Made by a program: the position numbers and the translations under genes. Source: an uncultured Limosilactobacillus sp. (lineage in GTDB: Bacteria > Bacillota > Bacilli > Lactobacillales > Lactobacillaceae). Taken from it: a stretch of DNA of 13,360 nt. Shown here piece after piece: positions 10,936-13,360 of the stretch. The notes beneath the pieces are model-generated. The model worked only from the letters and a program-made list of their open reading frames with translations, did not search any database and had not been told where the DNA came from. The DNA lies in assembly GCA_944326735.1 (NCBI GenBank), contig CALVFC010000027.1:1-13360 (forward strand), read 5' to 3'. Every line of letters starts with the position of its first letter. The first letter of the stretch is position 1.

Positions 10936-11475
10936 TTAAATTCCTCCTAAAATTCCATTCTGTAACAATTCTTTCTGTAATTTCTTAATGAGTGCTTTCT
11001 TTACCTTTGTTACTGCGTTTTTTGAAACACTTCGATTAGTAGCGATTTCTACTTGCTTTAACCCGATGCAAAGATCGTGATAAGTTGCCAACTGTTTACT
11101 TGTTAAGTCTGATAGAAACGGTTTTATTAAACGTTGCTTTTCAGCCATATTTTCTAATGGGTTGTTTGGTAACTTAAACATCATCCAAACATAATCTTCA
11201 TCTGAAAAATGAATTTCGTTTCTAAACCAGCGGTGATACATGTTGTAATCTTGCCGGTTCATATTGAAGAGAATGCTATACCAATAAGGGCTAATTTCAT
11301 ATTTCTTGCCTTTATTACCAACCAAATAACATTTATCATTTTCCATCTTGGTTGAGCTATAAGCATCTTTCCACATAGCGTTGAGATAGCTATAAGGCTG
11401 GTGTGTATGGTCAAGTATTCTCTTGGGTGGTGGCCCAGGCGTCCAGTTGCGCTTGTAATAGTATTCCCTTGTCAT
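10936..11475 (-). CDS. Phage protein with sigma-region-4-like C-terminus, 179 residues
   Basis: The N-terminal two thirds are aromatic and polar (REYYYKRNWTPGPPPKRI, then WYSILFNMNRQDYNMYHRWF), without a motif I know. The last 55 residues, from LTSKQLATYHDLCIGLKQVE to IATNRSVSKNAVTKVKKALI, have the spacing of a sigma-70 region 4 or LuxR-like HTH. A DNA-binding or transcription role is likely. Its ATG overlaps the end of the NTPase gene (ATGA) and no ribosome site is visible, so it depends on coupling. The classic Sfi21 module has no clear counterpart; this is probably an insertion between the NTPase and SSB genes. Confidence 0.65.
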   Translation of the reverse strand: MTREYYYKRNWTPGPPPKRILDHTHQPYSYLNAMWKDAYSSTKMENDKCYLVGNKGKKYEISPYWYSILFNMNRQDYNMYHRWFRNEIHFSDEDYVWMMFKLPNNPLENMAEKQRLIKPFLSDLTSKQLATYHDLCIGLKQVEIATNRSVSKNAVTKVKKALIKKLQKELLQNGILGGI

Positions 11476-12167
11476 TTTTCAAACATGCCATCGCATGATT
11501 CTAGTAATTGCTTGATTCGTGGGTCGGTAATGTTCTTAGCTTCATACTTAGTCCGGCGGTCAGTGATTGTCCGAGTGTAAGTATCTTTACCGAATTTCTG
11601 TGTATGAATTACTAGGTCACAGTTTCCGTTAACAATGTTGTAGTATTTTGCCTTCAGTGACGGCATTGGCTCTGGTGTTGAACCGTCATCCCCACCGACT
11701 GAAATTTCTCGACTAATGTAAATGATGTTCATTGGCAATGCCTTTAAGTCCATCACAAACTGTTGAAGAACGGTATTAAAAATGGCATATCCTTTTCCGT
11801 ATGGAATATCTGATAAGGCCTGTACACCGTTATCAATACAGATTGCTTGTTCAAGCATTACGCAAATATCATCAATTACATCAACGACTAGGGTTTGGAA
11901 GGTGTTCTTTTGTGACAGCGCAGTAATCACATCGTCTAGCTGTTGAATTGCAGATTGCTTCAACTTGCCATCTTCATCACGAATATTTCTGATTTGAATA
12001 CTTGGTGCTGTCCCTTGTTCACTATTCCCATCGGTATTTAGAACTAATGGGTGTGGAAAGAAACTAGCAAAGTATGATTTTCCGCTCATCGTCTTACCCC
12101 AAATAAAGAAGTTATGGGGTTGAGTCTTTGGTTGTAATTTTTCATCTTTAGGTAGTTGAATTACCAT
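11472..12167 (-). CDS. Phage P-loop nucleotide-binding protein (AAA_24 type)
   Basis: The 231-residue protein carries FIWGKTMSGKS (Walker A at residues 24-31) and FQTLVVDVIDD (Walker B, Asp96). These match the phage NTP-binding family that accompanies recombination or replication genes; it is RecA/Sak4-like in fold, with a role in annealing or loading. The region IIYISREISVGGDDGS (about 149-164) is a plausible sensor. AGGAGG lies eight bases before the ATG, and the start overlaps the helicase stop by seven bases. It corresponds to orf233 of Sfi21. I infer a replication or recombination role but cannot state its substrate. Confidence 0.85.
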   Translation of the reverse strand: MVIQLPKDEKLQPKTQPHNFFIWGKTMSGKSYFASFFPHPLVLNTDGNSEQGTAPSIQIRNIRDEDGKLKQSAIQQLDDVITALSQKNTFQTLVVDVIDDICVMLEQAICIDNGVQALSDIPYGKGYAIFNTVLQQFVMDLKALPMNIIYISREISVGGDDGSTPEPMPSLKAKYYNIVNGNCDLVIHTQKFGKDTYTRTITDRRTKYEAKNITDPRIKQLLESCDGMFEK

Positions 12168-13360
12168 TTCTTTTTCCTCCTGTTATTAAATTGGTGCCAT
12201 GCCCAACCTGCTGAATAGTTATGTAGCTTGGCATAGGCTTGTAACTCCTTAAGAGTGTGTAATTGTCCTGGTGATTTATCAGCAACATTTGCCATCACTT
12301 GGTCATTCAAGATTTGATTAACTAATCGTTTCCGTTGGTTAACCGCTTTAATTTCTTGTAAGTCAACATTGATAATTTTGTAATCCTGTTGGTCGCTTTC
12401 TAACTTATGGCCACATAACGGGCAACAGTTATTTTTCATATCTTTGCGATAGAAAATTCCGAAGCAATACTTGCACTGGCAGATAGCCGGACCGTTATCT
12501 TGCTTTGATTGCTTACGTTTATCCTTGGTTTTAATGGCTTCATTCCAATCACGATCGTTATCTGGCAATCCGAACTTCAAGAAATTATCAACGTGGTCAA
12601 TGATGATGGCTATTTTTCCTGCACGAGGATTCAAGCAGCGCATTGAGAACTGCAGATATAAGGCCAGCGAACTAGTCGGCCGAGCCATGATCACACAATC
12701 AACGTTTGGTAGGTCAATACCTTCGGTAAATAGATTGACGTTAACCAGAATTTTCAACTGCTGATCACGAAACTTTTGTACTAGCTGATCACGTAGCTTT
12801 TGATCAGTGTCACCGTCAATTTCTTCCGCGCTAATTCCGGCTTGATGAAATTTATCAGTGACTTCTTTAGCACTCGCGATTGAATGGCAGTAAACCACCG
12901 CCTGTTTGCCACTGGCCAACCGTTGATATTGTTGAACAATGTGACCATAAATTTGATGACTAATTGCTTCATCCATGCTACTGGTACTGTAATCGCCGTG
13001 AGCTTTTCGTAATTTTGAGCGATCAATATCACCCAGGCCAAAGTATTTAAATGGTGCTAAAAAATGATTCTTAATTAACCATTTAATGGACTTACCAACA
13101 ATTAAATCATCAGTAATCAAGTCCAATTGTTTATGCCCGGTTCTAACTGGTGTGGCTGTAAAGTACAGCACATAAGCGTTAGGAAACTGATGTAGAATTT
13201 TCAAATAGCTCTTGGCCAGCGCGTGGTGGCCTTCATCAATCAGAATCAATTGTGGCTCTGGTAATTTTTCTACCCGCCGGGTTAATGTTTGAACCATCCC
13301 CATTGTGGCTAGGTTCATATCAACGTTCTGAATTTTGAAAGTTTTCCGAGCTTGTGACAG
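12161..13360 (-). CDS. SF2 DEAD/DEAH-box helicase, C-terminal part (cut by window edge)
   Basis: The frame is open to the right edge; the sequence before Met 13318 (SQARKTFKIQNVD) is clearly coding, so the true start lies outside. Motif II reads LILIDEGHH (Asp codon 13237-13235), motif III YFTATPVR. The second RecA domain has QAVVYCHSIASA, then LFTEGIDLPN, and motif VI as YLQFSMRCLNPRAGK rather than the usual Q..GR..R. A Cys-rich zinc ribbon CQCKYC...CCPLCGH follows near 12410-12480. This is the helicase that opens Sfi21-type replication modules (orf443-like). Its end overlaps the NTPase start. Confidence 0.9.
   Translation of the reverse strand: MSQARKTFKIQNVDMNLATMGMVQTLTRRVEKLPEPQLILIDEGHHALAKSYLKILHQFPNAYVLYFTATPVRTGHKQLDLITDDLIVGKSIKWLIKNHFLAPFKYFGLGDIDRSKLRKAHGDYSTSSMDEAISHQIYGHIVQQYQRLASGKQAVVYCHSIASAKEVTDKFHQAGISAEEIDGDTDQKLRDQLVQKFRDQQLKILVNVNLFTEGIDLPNVDCVIMARPTSSLALYLQFSMRCLNPRAGKIAIIIDHVDNFLKFGLPDNDRDWNEAIKTKDKRKQSKQDNGPAICQCKYCFGIFYRKDMKNNCCPLCGHKLESDQQDYKIINVDLQEIKAVNQRKRLVNQILNDQVMANVADKSPGQLHTLKELQAYAKLHNYSAGWAWHQFNNRRKKKW

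Overview
The window is one dense phage or prophage segment. Every protein gene I can support lies on the minus strand, so it reads from right to left. Base composition is AT-rich, the ribosome binding sites are strong AGGAGG types, and the gene families are those of siphophages of Lactobacillaceae (related to the Sfi21 group of Streptococcus thermophilus phages). The host is therefore most likely a Lactobacillus-type bacterium. No integrase, repressor/integration cassette, att site or structural gene falls inside the window.

Replication block (13360 to about 7980): an SF2 DEAD/DEAH helicase running off the right edge, a P-loop NTP-binding protein, a protein with a sigma-region-4-like C-terminus, a DUF669 single-strand-binding-like protein ending in an SSB tail, a primase-polymerase and a VapE/D5-like helicase. 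They are joined by short overlaps or good Shine-Dalgarno sites. Directly downstream lies a 280-bp extended dyad of GGTGACG/CGTCACC iterons around an AT-rich core (7995-8274), which I read as the replication origin.

Middle accessory block (7977 to 4168): about fourteen small, tightly overlapping genes. They include a VRR-NUC nuclease, a Cro/CI-type regulator, an HTH protein, zinc-ribbon proteins and two members of a phage family with a QFDGS...WIVKG pattern. Two small genes each carry a one-base frameshift near a run of A. A 46-residue basic gene (5408-5548) is also present.

Late switch (4091 to 2861): a RinA/ArpU-type late activator is followed by six tandem 11-bp repeats (its probable operators) and a -10 box. 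About 700 bases without a protein gene then follow. On the minus strand this stretch folds as a nearly end-to-end chain of closed stem-loops, three of them tRNA-like with T-arms, and it ends in a clear intrinsic terminator. Promoter, structured RNA and terminator form a discrete transcription unit. It may be a large ornate phage RNA (GOLLD/ROOL-like), a decayed tRNA cluster, or an antitermination leader.

Packaging block (2844 to 1): two small genes, an HNH endonuclease, a GC-rich noncoding segment that is a good cos candidate, the P27-type small terminase and an HK97-type large terminase cut by the left edge. HNH-terS-terL is the known arrangement of cos-type packaging.
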